DNA of 10,025 nt from an uncultured Oscillospiraceae bacterium (lineage in GTDB: Bacteria > Bacillota > Clostridia > Oscillospirales > Ruminococcaceae), in assembly GCA_934456315.1 (NCBI GenBank), contig CAKSHG010000069.1, positions 1-10,025 on the forward strand, read 5' to 3'. A model generated the notes under the pieces. It searched no databases. It had not been told where the DNA came from and saw only the letters and a program-made list of their open reading frames with translations. The translations under genes were made by a program, and so were the position numbers. Positions 1 through 6,709 of this stretch are shown piece by piece (the first letter of the stretch is position 1; the number at the start of each line of letters is the position of its first letter).

Positions 1-248
1 TTCTTCGCAAGGTAGCCGTGCTCCACAAGCTCATCGAGGTCGATGAGCAGGGGATTCCCCGCGAACGAGGAAAACGGCTGGTAGGGGGAATCCCCGTAGC
101 CGGTGGGACCTATCGGCAGTACCTGCCAGTATTTCTGACCGGCTTCCTTGAGCCAGTCGGCGAACTTTTCGGCTTCCGCGCCGAACGTGCCTATGCCGTA
201 GGGGGACGGCAGGCTGGAAATGTGCATCAGTATTCCGCAGCTTCTCAT
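1..248 (-). CDS. malQ: 4-alpha-glucanotransferase (amylomaltase), N-terminal part only
   Basis: This is the start of a GH77 4-alpha-glucanotransferase, a cytoplasmic enzyme that moves alpha-1,4-glucan segments between malto-oligosaccharides and releases glucose. Only the first 82 codons are visible; the gene continues past the left edge. The family's N-terminal signature is plain: CGILMHISSLPSPYGIG near residues 4-20, then KYWQVLPIGPTGYGDSPYQ near 39-57 and FAGNPLLIDL near 61-70, which build the top of the TIM barrel and part of the substrate site. The catalytic Asp/Glu residues lie further on and cannot be checked. The ATG at 248 was chosen because AGGAGG (257-262) sits 8 bases upstream. That Shine-Dalgarno follows directly on the stop codon of the MATE gene, so the two genes are probably co-transcribed and translationally coupled. 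Identification is firm; intactness is unknown. Confidence 0.93.
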   Translation of the reverse strand, partial: MRSCGILMHISSLPSPYGIGTFGAEAEKFADWLKEAGQKYWQVLPIGPTGYGDSPYQPFSSFAGNPLLIDLDELVEHGYLAK

Positions 249-256
249 ATAGTCAG

Positions 257-265
257 CCTCCTTTA
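257..265 (-). promoter_or_regulatory. MATE stop codon abutting malQ ribosome binding site
   Basis: On the minus strand the MATE stop codon TAA (265-263) runs straight into AGGAGG (262-257), which serves the malQ ATG at 248. This arrangement lets terminating ribosomes re-initiate on malQ and indicates one transcript for both genes. There is no room for a separate promoter or terminator in the 14-base gap. Confidence 0.75.
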
Positions 266-1690
266 TTTGTCGGGGGTCATGTCGACATGTTCTTCAAGTA
301 TCTCATCGACGAGTTCCTCCTCGGCTAGCTCCTCCTTTTTCTCGGCGGGGGGGACTGCCTGGAGTTTTTTCGTCCATATCCCGGATTTGTAGAATGCGAC
401 CGACATGATGGTCGCGATGATCCAGGCGATGGGCCAGGATATCCAGATACCAGTAACGCTGTCCATCGCATAGCGCAGGATAAACGCCAGGATAACGCGC
501 AGGATAAGGTCGGTGAAGGTCGCCGCCATGAAGCAGCCCATGCTCTCGCTGCCGCGGAGAACTCCGTCACAGAGGAGCTTCAGGCATATCACGAAGTAGA
601 ACGGCGCGACAGTCTGGAGGAACTGAACGCCGGTATCCATTGCGAGCTGGGAGCTGTCCTCGTTCATGAAGAGCGACAGCAGGGGAGTGCTAAGAATGAA
701 GAACAGCAGGAAGAACACCGCCGCAGTCGCCAGCGAGAATATCAGCACCGAGCGGAAGCCCTTCTTTATTCGCTCCGGCTTGTTTGCGCCGATGTTCTGC
801 GCGGTGAAGCTGGACATGCCGTTTCCGATGGTGGTGAAGCAGGTTATCGCGAAGGTGTTGAGCTTTATCGCGGCAGAGTAGCCCGCAACGATGGACGAGC
901 CGAAGAAGTTCACCATGTACTGAATGAACAGGTTGCCGACCGAGATGAAGCTCTGCTGGAGCACGCTGGGGACGGCGACCTTGCTGATATCCGCAAGAGC
1001 GGCTCCGCTGAACAGCCTTCCGCCCTCTATCTTCATGGACTTGACGCGGCGCAGCAGCAGGAACAGTGCGAGGACGCATGCCGCGCCCTGTGCGGCGAAC
1101 GTAGCCCACGCCGCTCCGGCAACGCCCATCTGCAGCGGAATGATGAGTATGCAGTCGAGGATAACGTTGCCGACCGAACTGCCGATGAGCAGGTAGAGCG
1201 GGGTCTTGCTGTCGCCGAGGGAGTTGAAGATACCCGTGACGACGTTGTACAGGAACAGGAAAACGAATCCTCCGGTGTATATCATGAGGTACAGGCAGCC
1301 ATCGTCGAAGATGTTGTCAGGGGTCTGTACCCACTGCATGAACACTCCGCTGAACAGCACGCCGACCACGGTCAGCACTGCGGAAAGCGCTGTTCCCGAG
1401 ATGAGCGCGGTGGAGATGCAGGTCTTGGTCATCGGCATGTTTCCCGCGCCGAAGTGCTTGCTTATAACTACCGAGCAGCCTATCTGGCAGCCGACCGCCA
1501 CCGCCATGAATATCATGGTTATCGGGTAGCTTGCGCCGATGGCGGCGAGGGCGTCCTCCCCGGCGAACTTGCCCGCGATGACGCTGTCCGCGATGTTGTA
1601 CATCTGCTGGAACATAACGCTGATGAACAGCGGTATGGTGAACATTATCAGCGATTTTCCCGGGCTCCCTACTGTTAGATCCTTGTTCAT
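263..1690 (-). CDS. MATE-family multidrug/cation efflux transporter
   Basis: A 475-residue inner-membrane protein of the MATE (multidrug and toxic compound extrusion) family, which exports cationic drugs or metabolites in exchange for Na+ or H+. The N-terminus has the family pattern of the Firmicutes branch: GSPGKSLIMFTIPLF, then QQMYNIADSVIAGKFAG (residues 28-44) with the conserved TM1 aspartate D35. About twelve hydrophobic segments fall into two similar halves. Length is normal for the family (about 450-480). The start at 1690 is preceded by a purine-rich GAAAGAAG, a rather weak ribosome site. An unusual feature is a hydrophilic, glutamate-rich tail of about 35 residues (441-475) after the last membrane segment. 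The gene leads a probable two-gene operon with malQ and has its own promoter at 1759-1787. The substrate cannot be read from the sequence. Confidence 0.92.
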   Translation of the reverse strand: MNKDLTVGSPGKSLIMFTIPLFISVMFQQMYNIADSVIAGKFAGEDALAAIGASYPITMIFMAVAVGCQIGCSVVISKHFGAGNMPMTKTCISTALISGTALSAVLTVVGVLFSGVFMQWVQTPDNIFDDGCLYLMIYTGGFVFLFLYNVVTGIFNSLGDSKTPLYLLIGSSVGNVILDCILIIPLQMGVAGAAWATFAAQGAACVLALFLLLRRVKSMKIEGGRLFSGAALADISKVAVPSVLQQSFISVGNLFIQYMVNFFGSSIVAGYSAAIKLNTFAITCFTTIGNGMSSFTAQNIGANKPERIKKGFRSVLIFSLATAAVFFLLFFILSTPLLSLFMNEDSSQLAMDTGVQFLQTVAPFYFVICLKLLCDGVLRGSESMGCFMAATFTDLILRVILAFILRYAMDSVTGIWISWPIAWIIATIMSVAFYKSGIWTKKLQAVPPAEKKEELAEEELVDEILEEHVDMTPDK

Positions 1691-1758
1691 TGATGTTGCT
1701 TCTTTCTTATGTATAGTCTGCGGCGGTCTGTCTGTGATTTTTGCCGCCTTTTGATAGG

Positions 1759-1787
1759 ATTATATCACAAAATTCCCCCAAAGTAAA
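1759..1787 (-). promoter_or_regulatory. Predicted sigma-A promoter of the MATE-malQ operon
   Basis: On the minus strand TTTACT (1787-1782) is followed after 17 bases by a perfect TATAAT (1764-1759). The -10 is extended by TGA just upstream. The predicted start of transcription is near 1752, giving a leader of about 60 nt to the ATG at 1690. The -35 matches consensus at 4 of 6 positions, and the extended -10 should compensate. Confidence 0.7.
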
Positions 1788-1849
1788 CTTTATTATAATA
1801 GATTCAGCGGTTTTTGGGCAGATTTTGCATGATTACGACAAAAAAGCAC

Positions 1850-1878
1850 TAGACAAATAATTTTTTTTGTGATATCCT
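1850..1878 (+). promoter_or_regulatory. Predicted sigma-A promoter of the fucose-isomerase gene
   Basis: TAGACA (1850-1855), a 17-base spacer, and TATCCT (1873-1878), with TGA immediately before the -10 (extended -10). The predicted transcription start is about 1885. The element overlaps any GTG start at 1869, which argues against that upstream start for the gene and in favour of the ATG at 1944. The TTTTGTGATAT segment at the -10 also occurs at the -10 of the divergent MATE promoter. Confidence 0.6.
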
Positions 1879-1891
1879 ATAAACGTAAACA
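1878..1891. promoter_or_regulatory. Possible cre-like (LacI/CcpA-family) operator at the isomerase start site
   Basis: TATAAACGTAAACA matches the loose catabolite-responsive element pattern TGNAANCGNWNNCA at all defined positions except the G. It lies on the predicted transcription start, a position where CcpA-type regulators repress. It is a single degenerate match, so the call is tentative. Confidence 0.35.
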
Positions 1892-1894
1892 TAA

Positions 1895-1920
1895 GGGGAT
1901 ACTGCGGTATTCCCGGAATA
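1895..1920 (+). promoter_or_regulatory. Leader stem-loop and overlapping 13-bp palindrome before the isomerase gene
   Basis: GGGGATAC (1895-1902) pairs with GTATTCCC (1907-1914) around a 4-nt TGCG loop, with one G-U pair. The right arm is shared with an odd-centred perfect palindrome TATTCC-C-GGAATA (1908-1920). The two cannot form as RNA at once. The region begins about 10 nt into the predicted transcript and ends 23 nt before the start codon. It could stabilise the mRNA 5' end or, as DNA, be an operator; neither is shown by sequence alone. Confidence 0.5.
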
Positions 1921-1943
1921 TAAATGATGAGAGGATAAAATCA

Positions 1944-3428
1944 ATGACCAACATTCCTGAAATCAAGCTTGGCGTAGTTGCAGTATCCCGTGACTGCTTC
2001 CCCGAGAGCCTTTCCGTTAACAGACGCAAGGCTGTCATCAAGGCTTACACCGACAAGTACGGCGCAGCGGACATCTACGAATGTCCCATCTGTATCGTTG
2101 AGAGCGAGATCCACATGGTCCAGGCTCTTGAGGATATCAAGAAGGCAGGCTGCAACGCTCTGTGCGTATACCTCGGCAATTTCGGTCCGGAGATCGCAGA
2201 AACCCTGCTCGCAAAGCACTTTGACGGTCCTGTTATGTTCGCAGCTGCGGCAGAGGAGGACTCCAATACCTCCCTTATTCAGGGCAGAGGCGACGCTTAC
2301 TGCGGCATGCTGAACGCTTCCTACAACCTGAAGCTCCGCAACATCAACGCTTACATACCCGAGTACCCCGTTGGCACCGCTGACGAAGTAGCTGACATGA
2401 TCCACGAGTTCCTGCCCGTTGCAAGGACCATCGTTGGTCTGCGCGACCTGAAGATCATCTCCTTTGGTCCGCGTCCGCTGAACTTCCTCGCATGCAACGC
2501 TCCCATCAAGCAGCTCTACAACCTCGGCGTTGAGATCGAGGAGAACTCCGAGCTTGACCTGTTCGAGGCGTTTAACAAGCACGCTGACGACCCCCGTATC
2601 CCTGACGTTGTCGCAGACATGGCCAAGGAACTCGGCGACGGCAACAACAAGCCGGAGATCCTGCCCAAGCTCGCGCAGTACGAGCTGACCCTGCTTGACT
2701 GGATCGAGCAGCACAAGGGCTACAGAAAGCACGTTGCGATCGCAGGCAAGTGCTGGCCGGCATTCCAGACCCAGTTCGGCTTCGTACCCTGCTACGTCAA
2801 CTCCAGACTGACCGGCAGAGGCATTCCGGTTTCCTGCGAGGTAGATATCTACGGCGCGCTGTCCGAGTTCATCGGCACCTGCGTATCCCAGGACGCTGTT
2901 ACACTGCTCGATATCAACAACACCGTTCCGGCTGATATGTACAACGAGTCCATCAAGGGCAAGTTCAACTACAAGCACACCGATACATTCATGGGCTTCC
3001 ACTGCGGCAACACCTGCTCCAGCAAGCTGTCCAAGTGCGCAATGAAGAACCAGATGATCATGGCGAGAAGCCTGCCTGTTGAGGTTACAAACGGTACTCT
3101 CGAGGGCGACATCGTTCCCGGCGACATCACATTCTTCAGACTTCAGTCCACATCTGACGCGCAGATCCGCGCTTACGTTGCACAGGGCGAGATCCTTCCT
3201 GTTGCCACCAAGTCCTTCGGTTCCATCGGTATCTTCGCGATTCCGGAGATGGGCAGATTCTACCGCCACGTTCTCATCGAGAAGAACTACCCGCACCACG
3301 GCGCAGTTGCTTTCGGTCACTACGGAAAGGCTCTGTTCAATGTGTTCAGATACCTCGGCGTTGAGGATATCGGATTCAATCAGCCTGCCGGCATGATGTA
3401 TCCGAGCGAGAATCCTTTCGTTAAGTGA
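1944..3428 (+). CDS. L-fucose isomerase-family protein (aldose/ketose isomerase)
   Basis: A 494-residue cytoplasmic enzyme of the L-fucose isomerase family (COG2407-like), expected to interconvert an aldose such as L-fucose or D-arabinose with its ketose using Mn2+. The metal triad of E. coli FucI (E337, D361, H528) is matched by E299 in SCEVD, D323 in LLDINN (the same 24-residue spacing) and H452 in PHHGAVAFGH. The first half holds two Rossmann-like sugar-isomerase domains. I chose the ATG at 1944 because AGAGG (1930-1934) lies 9 bases upstream and the longer frame back to 1869 would begin inside the promoter. The gene stands alone between its own promoter and a terminator, without fucK or fucA in view, so the substrate is unproven. 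Codon use is strongly biased (Lys AAG, Ile ATC), as in pflB and unlike the MATE or MCP genes, suggesting high expression. Confidence 0.82.
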   Translation: MTNIPEIKLGVVAVSRDCFPESLSVNRRKAVIKAYTDKYGAADIYECPICIVESEIHMVQALEDIKKAGCNALCVYLGNFGPEIAETLLAKHFDGPVMFAAAAEEDSNTSLIQGRGDAYCGMLNASYNLKLRNINAYIPEYPVGTADEVADMIHEFLPVARTIVGLRDLKIISFGPRPLNFLACNAPIKQLYNLGVEIEENSELDLFEAFNKHADDPRIPDVVADMAKELGDGNNKPEILPKLAQYELTLLDWIEQHKGYRKHVAIAGKCWPAFQTQFGFVPCYVNSRLTGRGIPVSCEVDIYGALSEFIGTCVSQDAVTLLDINNTVPADMYNESIKGKFNYKHTDTFMGFHCGNTCSSKLSKCAMKNQMIMARSLPVEVTNGTLEGDIVPGDITFFRLQSTSDAQIRAYVAQGEILPVATKSFGSIGIFAIPEMGRFYRHVLIEKNYPHHGAVAFGHYGKALFNVFRYLGVEDIGFNQPAGMMYPSENPFVK

Positions 3429-3447
3429 TAAATCTAGTAATAAATAA

Positions 3448-3474
3448 GGGGCTGCGGTCGCAGCCCCTTTTTTT
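3448..3474. terminator. Intrinsic terminator between convergent genes
   Basis: GGGGCTGC (3448-3455) pairs perfectly with GCAGCCCC (3460-3467) around a short loop and is followed by seven T residues (3468-3474). This is a strong rho-independent terminator for the isomerase transcript, 20 bases after its stop codon. Read on the minus strand the same stem is followed by TTATTTATTA, so it may also end the chemoreceptor transcript, whose stop codon is at 3491-3493. Confidence 0.93.
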
Positions 3475-3490
3475 ATGCTATAGCGTGTTT

Positions 3491-5218
3491 TTATACTCGG
3501 GTGAATATCTCCGCTTCCTTGCTAAGCTGGTCGGCGATATTCTTGTTGTCGTCCATTCGGCTGGAGATACGGTTCATGTCCGCGACAAGCACCTGCGTGC
3601 TCTCGGCGGTCCCGCTGACTCCGGTCACGCCCTCCTTTATTGCCGTGGAAATGCTGTCGATGGACTGGGCGATGTTCGTCATGTTCCTGCGCAGCTCGTC
3701 GGTTTTCGCGGCGAAGTCCTCCATCGTGTTTTCGATGTGGTCGGCATGCTCACGGTACTGCACGCCGGACTGCACGAAATTCTCGAACTCCGGAAGTATC
3801 TGCTGCTGCATGTAGTCCAGCAGCTCGGTCGCGTGTCCTGAAAGATTCTTTACGGCGGTCTTGACTACACCGTTTATCTGCTGGATATTGTCCGCGGATT
3901 CCCGTGAGGACTCCGCGAGCTGGCGTATCTCGTCCGCGACTACCGCGAAGCCCTGTCCGGCTGCGCCGGCCCTTGCCGCCTCTATCGACGCGTTTATCGC
4001 AAGCAGGTTCGTGTTCCTGGATATCTGCTGTATCTGCTTTGTCAGGCTGTCTACCTGGTCTACGCTTTCGCTGGAGGCTATGTCCTCGCGAAGCTCCTCG
4101 ACCATGGTGTTCACCTTTTCGTGGGTGGTTTCCATGTTGCTGCGGGCGGAATTCTCGATCCCCTCCGCGTGCTGCTTCATCTCAATGCTGAACTGCGCTA
4201 TCTCCTCGGTGCGCACCGCAATGTCGTTCACCTCGCGCTCAACATCGGCGGTGTTCTGGTTTATCGCCGCCGCGCTCTCGGACATCTCCGCCATCGTCGC
4301 GGACAGCTCCTCGGTCAGCGCGGACATCGAAGCGGCGCTGTCAGTGGAGGTCTGTACGCTTCCGAGTACCTCGGATACGACCTCCTCCATGAGCTGGGTG
4401 TTGCCGGAAATTACCCTGAATATGCTCTGGAGCTTTTCCATGAACACGTTGAAGCCGTCGCGCACTGCTGCAAGCTCACCGTTGCAGCGAACCTTTATGC
4501 GGCGGGTGAGGTCGCCCTCGCCGCGGTCGATATCCGCGATTATGCCGCGTATCTCGTTCTTCACTGCGACCAGCGGACGTATAACGAACACCACGACCAC
4601 GACCGCAGCCGCCACGAACGCCAGCGCGCTCAACATGACGAGCACCATACTAAGCCGCACGGAATCCCGGGATACGCTGTCGAGGGAAGCCCTGGCGCTG
4701 TCCGCGCTGGCAGTCGCGGAGCTTATCAGCCTTGCTGCGGCGTTCTCAACGCTGTTGGCGCAGTCGGAAAGCTCTCCGTTTGCAAGCGCGTATGCCTTTT
4801 CATTTTCGCTCGCGCCGCTGAACGCCAGCAGGTCGGCGAGGTGGTAGTTGAACTGGCTGATACCGTCCTTCAGCGCCTGGAAGTCGTCCATGTCCTGTGC
4901 GGAAACTGACTTCTCGTACTCGTCCAGGGAAGCCCCGAGGTCGGACTGTATCGTGCGCAGCTGCGTGACGATATTCAGCATGGAATCGAGGTCGGTCGCA
5001 ACGATGTGCGACAGCGCATAGGTGTGCAGCGACTGTGTGTCCTGACGTATCTCCCCCAGCGCTTCTATGCTGGGCAGGGAAGTGTCTGCTATCTCAGAAG
5101 CGCTGCTGCTGACGCTGCGGATATTATTCGTTGACACGATGTTCGACATCACCGAAGCCAGTCCGAGGATAAGCACCGGAATGAGTATCAGAAGTATCAT
5201 CGTTCCTCTTTTTTTCAT
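3491..5218 (-). CDS. Methyl-accepting chemotaxis protein (transmembrane chemoreceptor)
   Basis: A 575-residue membrane chemoreceptor that controls the CheA kinase and thus flagellar rotation. In order: TM1 at about residues 7-25; an external mostly helical sensor of about 160 residues, compatible with a four-helix bundle; TM2 at about 189-213; a HAMP linker at about 212-265; and a long cytoplasmic coiled coil. The conserved CheA/CheW-binding hairpin tip is unmistakable, with [19 protein letters not shown] (400-418) followed by [16 protein letters not shown]. The two coiled-coil arms are of similar length, roughly 20 heptads each. There is no C-terminal NWETF-type pentapeptide; the end is EIFTRV. 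The start at 5218 has an excellent ribosome site (AAGGAGGTG) that overlaps the stop codon of the solute-binding lipoprotein gene, so the two are co-translated. The neighbour suggests that the receptor reads the ligand state of that lipoprotein. Confidence 0.95.
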   Translation of the reverse strand: MKKRGTMILLILIPVLILGLASVMSNIVSTNNIRSVSSSASEIADTSLPSIEALGEIRQDTQSLHTYALSHIVATDLDSMLNIVTQLRTIQSDLGASLDEYEKSVSAQDMDDFQALKDGISQFNYHLADLLAFSGASENEKAYALANGELSDCANSVENAAARLISSATASADSARASLDSVSRDSVRLSMVLVMLSALAFVAAAVVVVVFVIRPLVAVKNEIRGIIADIDRGEGDLTRRIKVRCNGELAAVRDGFNVFMEKLQSIFRVISGNTQLMEEVVSEVLGSVQTSTDSAASMSALTEELSATMAEMSESAAAINQNTADVEREVNDIAVRTEEIAQFSIEMKQHAEGIENSARSNMETTHEKVNTMVEELREDIASSESVDQVDSLTKQIQQISRNTNLLAINASIEAARAGAAGQGFAVVADEIRQLAESSRESADNIQQINGVVKTAVKNLSGHATELLDYMQQQILPEFENFVQSGVQYREHADHIENTMEDFAAKTDELRRNMTNIAQSIDSISTAIKEGVTGVSGTAESTQVLVADMNRISSRMDDNKNIADQLSKEAEIFTRV

Positions 5219-5224
5219 TTCAGC

Positions 5225-5233
5225 ACCTCCTTA
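5225..5233 (-). promoter_or_regulatory. Solute-binding gene stop codon fused to chemoreceptor ribosome binding site
   Basis: The minus-strand TAA stop (5233-5231) of the lipoprotein gene is the first part of TAAGGAGGT, a near-perfect Shine-Dalgarno for the chemoreceptor ATG at 5218. This tight overlap makes translational coupling likely and would keep the two proteins at a fixed ratio. Confidence 0.75.
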
Positions 5234-6496
5234 ATCCACTACCGACGCGGATATCTCCGTGGCGAGATTGTCCGCAAGCTCCTGCGCACTCATGTGCGCG
5301 GGATTCCCCGCGAGAATCGTATCCGCAAAATCGACGCAGGGCGTCCAGAACTTGTTGCCGACGCGCTGGAGCTTTCCGTACTCCGACTGCGCGATGACCG
5401 CCTGGATAGCCGCGACCTTTGAAACCGCGTCGGAAGCCGCCGCATTGATGTTCGCGGGGCCTATATTGCGCTTCTCAAAGGAAAGGGTCTGGTTCTGCTC
5501 GTTGGTGAACCAGTCCGCGAGCTTGTTCGCCCAGTCGAGGTGCTCGCTGTAGTAGTTCACGCCCATCATCTTGAATCCCGTGAACGAGGACATCTGGACC
5601 TGCTTCCCGGCTACCTGGTAGGTCGGGAGCTTGCACGCGCCGTAGTCGCTGCCGAACGCCTTTTCGACGTCGGTGCTGTTCCACACGCCGCTTATCGCCG
5701 CGATGACCTTTCCGCCTGCCAGCGCCGCCGGGAGGTCGCCGTCCGCGCGGTTCACGAAAGCCGGGCTGGAGGTCAGCTCCAGCAGCCTTTCGACTACGTC
5801 GGCGCCCTTTATCGCGTTGTCCTTGGAATTCCAGGTGCAGTAGTTGGTGACGCCGTCGTCGTTCAGACCCAGCTCCAGACCGGTGTTGCCGAAGAACGAA
5901 TACATGTACCAGCCGGAATTGAATTCCATGCTGAATTCCTTGTTCTTCTCCTCGCAGACCTCGAGGATACGTTCCAGGGAACCTACGTCGCTTTCCGAAA
6001 GGAACTTCTTATTATAATAGAGAAAGTACCCGTTGTCGGCGGTCATCGGATAGGCGTACATCACGCCGTTTATGCTCGCCGCTGCAACTGATTCAGCCAT
6101 GTTTGCAGCGCTGACTTTCTCCTGGTCAGGTATCGGGGAGAGCACTCCGGCGGCTACCATCGCGGAAAGCTGATCGTCCGGGAGCGGGAATACGTCTGCA
6201 CCGTTGTGTATGTCGCCGAGGATAACGTCCTTGGTCTTGCTGTCGAGGTTCTGCTCCAGCGTGATGTTGAATTCCGCCTCGCCCCGGTGAGCCTCCTTGA
6301 AGCTCTCTATCATCTCGTTCATTGTGTCGAATGCGGCTTCTTCAGCCCAGACCTTCAGCGTCACCTGCTCCAGTCCCTCGTTTTCTGCGGCGTTCTCGCT
6401 GACGGAGCCGCCGGTCTGTTCGGGTGCGGTCCCCGAGCAGGAACAGAGGCCCAGCAGGGAAGCGCATAACAGACATGTGAATAGTGTTTTTTTCAT
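5231..6496 (-). CDS. Extracellular sugar-binding lipoprotein (family 1 solute-binding protein, MalE-like)
   Basis: A 421-residue secreted lipoprotein of the maltose/oligosaccharide-binding class. A signal peptide (residues 1-19) ends in a lipobox, LCSC, with C20 as the likely lipidated residue. A Ser/Gly/Glu-rich linker (about 21-43) joins it to the binding lobes. MalE-like segments include YAYPMTADNGYFLYYNKKF (147-165), the GKVIAAISGVWNSTDVEKAFG stretch near 262-282, and LDWANKLADWF followed by RNIGPAN in the C-lobe. Aromatic residues W196, Y197, W272 and W384 are plausible sugar-stacking positions. The start at 6496 is served by AGAGGG. No permease or ATPase genes adjoin it; the only partner is the chemoreceptor gene 12 bases downstream. 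It therefore may serve taxis rather than uptake, or share a permease encoded elsewhere. The exact ligand is unknown; malto-oligosaccharide is a guess from family resemblance. Confidence 0.9.
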   Translation of the reverse strand: MKKTLFTCLLCASLLGLCSCSGTAPEQTGGSVSENAAENEGLEQVTLKVWAEEAAFDTMNEMIESFKEAHRGEAEFNITLEQNLDSKTKDVILGDIHNGADVFPLPDDQLSAMVAAGVLSPIPDQEKVSAANMAESVAAASINGVMYAYPMTADNGYFLYYNKKFLSESDVGSLERILEVCEEKNKEFSMEFNSGWYMYSFFGNTGLELGLNDDGVTNYCTWNSKDNAIKGADVVERLLELTSSPAFVNRADGDLPAALAGGKVIAAISGVWNSTDVEKAFGSDYGACKLPTYQVAGKQVQMSSFTGFKMMGVNYYSEHLDWANKLADWFTNEQNQTLSFEKRNIGPANINAAASDAVSKVAAIQAVIAQSEYGKLQRVGNKFWTPCVDFADTILAGNPAHMSAQELADNLATEISASVVD

Positions 6497-6521
6497 TGAT
6501 TACTGCCCTCTTTCTGAATAA

Positions 6522-6543
6522 TAAAATTTATGCATAAAATTTA
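6522..6543. promoter_or_regulatory. 22-bp near-perfect inverted repeat (probable operator)
   Basis: The core TTTATGCATAAA (6527-6538) is a perfect 12-bp palindrome. After one mismatched pair (6526/6539) the symmetry continues with TAAA on the left and TTTA on the right, so 10 of 11 base pairs match per arm. It lies about 8-30 nt downstream of the predicted start of the lipoprotein transcript, where a bound repressor would block the polymerase. The binding protein is not identifiable from this window. Confidence 0.6.
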
Positions 6544-6557
6544 ACACAACATTATTT

Positions 6558-6586
6558 ATTATACAGGTAAAGCGGATTTCTGTCAA
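6558..6586 (-). promoter_or_regulatory. Consensus sigma-A promoter of the lipoprotein-chemoreceptor operon
   Basis: On the minus strand a perfect TTGACA (6586-6581), a 17-base spacer, and a perfect TATAAT (6563-6558). The predicted start is near 6551, leaving a leader of about 55 nt. There is no sign of a sigma-D type flagellar promoter, although one partner is a chemoreceptor gene. Confidence 0.85.
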
Positions 6587-6657
6587 GGTTTACGCGCTGC
6601 TTTTCGCTTTCCTTTCACATACGTTTTTTAGATGGATATTATATACAAATGAGCATA

Positions 6658-6671
6658 AGTAAACGTTTTCA
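6658..6671. promoter_or_regulatory. cre-like site (CcpA/LacI-family operator)
   Basis: Read on the minus strand, TGAAAACGTTTACT fits the catabolite-responsive consensus TGWAARCGYTWNCW at all 14 positions. It lies about 70 bp upstream of the -35 of the lipoprotein promoter and about 240 bp upstream of the pflB promoter. For the sugar-binding operon an upstream cre would suggest activation or looping rather than simple blocking. The match is strong; which operon it serves is inference. Confidence 0.5.
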
Positions 6672-6691
6672 GAACATGTAGTACGCGCTAA

Positions 6692-6709
6692 TTGTTAATT
6701 TTTTGACAG
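6692..6709. promoter_or_regulatory. Rex-like redox operator
   Basis: TTGTTAA-TTTT-TTGACAG matches the clostridial Rex operator TTGTTAA-N4-TTAACAA at 12 of 14 defined positions, with a perfect left half. Rex senses the NADH/NAD+ ratio and is known to control fermentation genes, including pyruvate formate-lyase, in Bacillota. It is about 200 bp upstream of the main pflB promoter, which is far for direct repression. The right half contains TTGACA (6703-6708), a perfect -35 hexamer, but only a poor -10 follows it. Confidence 0.45.

Noticed and set aside
1869..1943. Upstream GTG start adding 25 residues to the isomerase
   Set aside because: The GTG lies inside the predicted extended -10 element, so it would not be in the mRNA; the added residues are basic and unlike the family, and the ATG at 1944 has a good ribosome site.
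1941..3320. Open frame of 459 codons on the minus strand opposite the isomerase gene
   Set aside because: Same situation as opposite pflB: a codon-bias shadow of a well-supported enzyme gene.
3861..4847. Open frame of 328 codons on the plus strand opposite the chemoreceptor gene
   Set aside because: Low-complexity Ser/Thr/Ala-rich translation with no start signals; the chemoreceptor on the other strand has full domain evidence.
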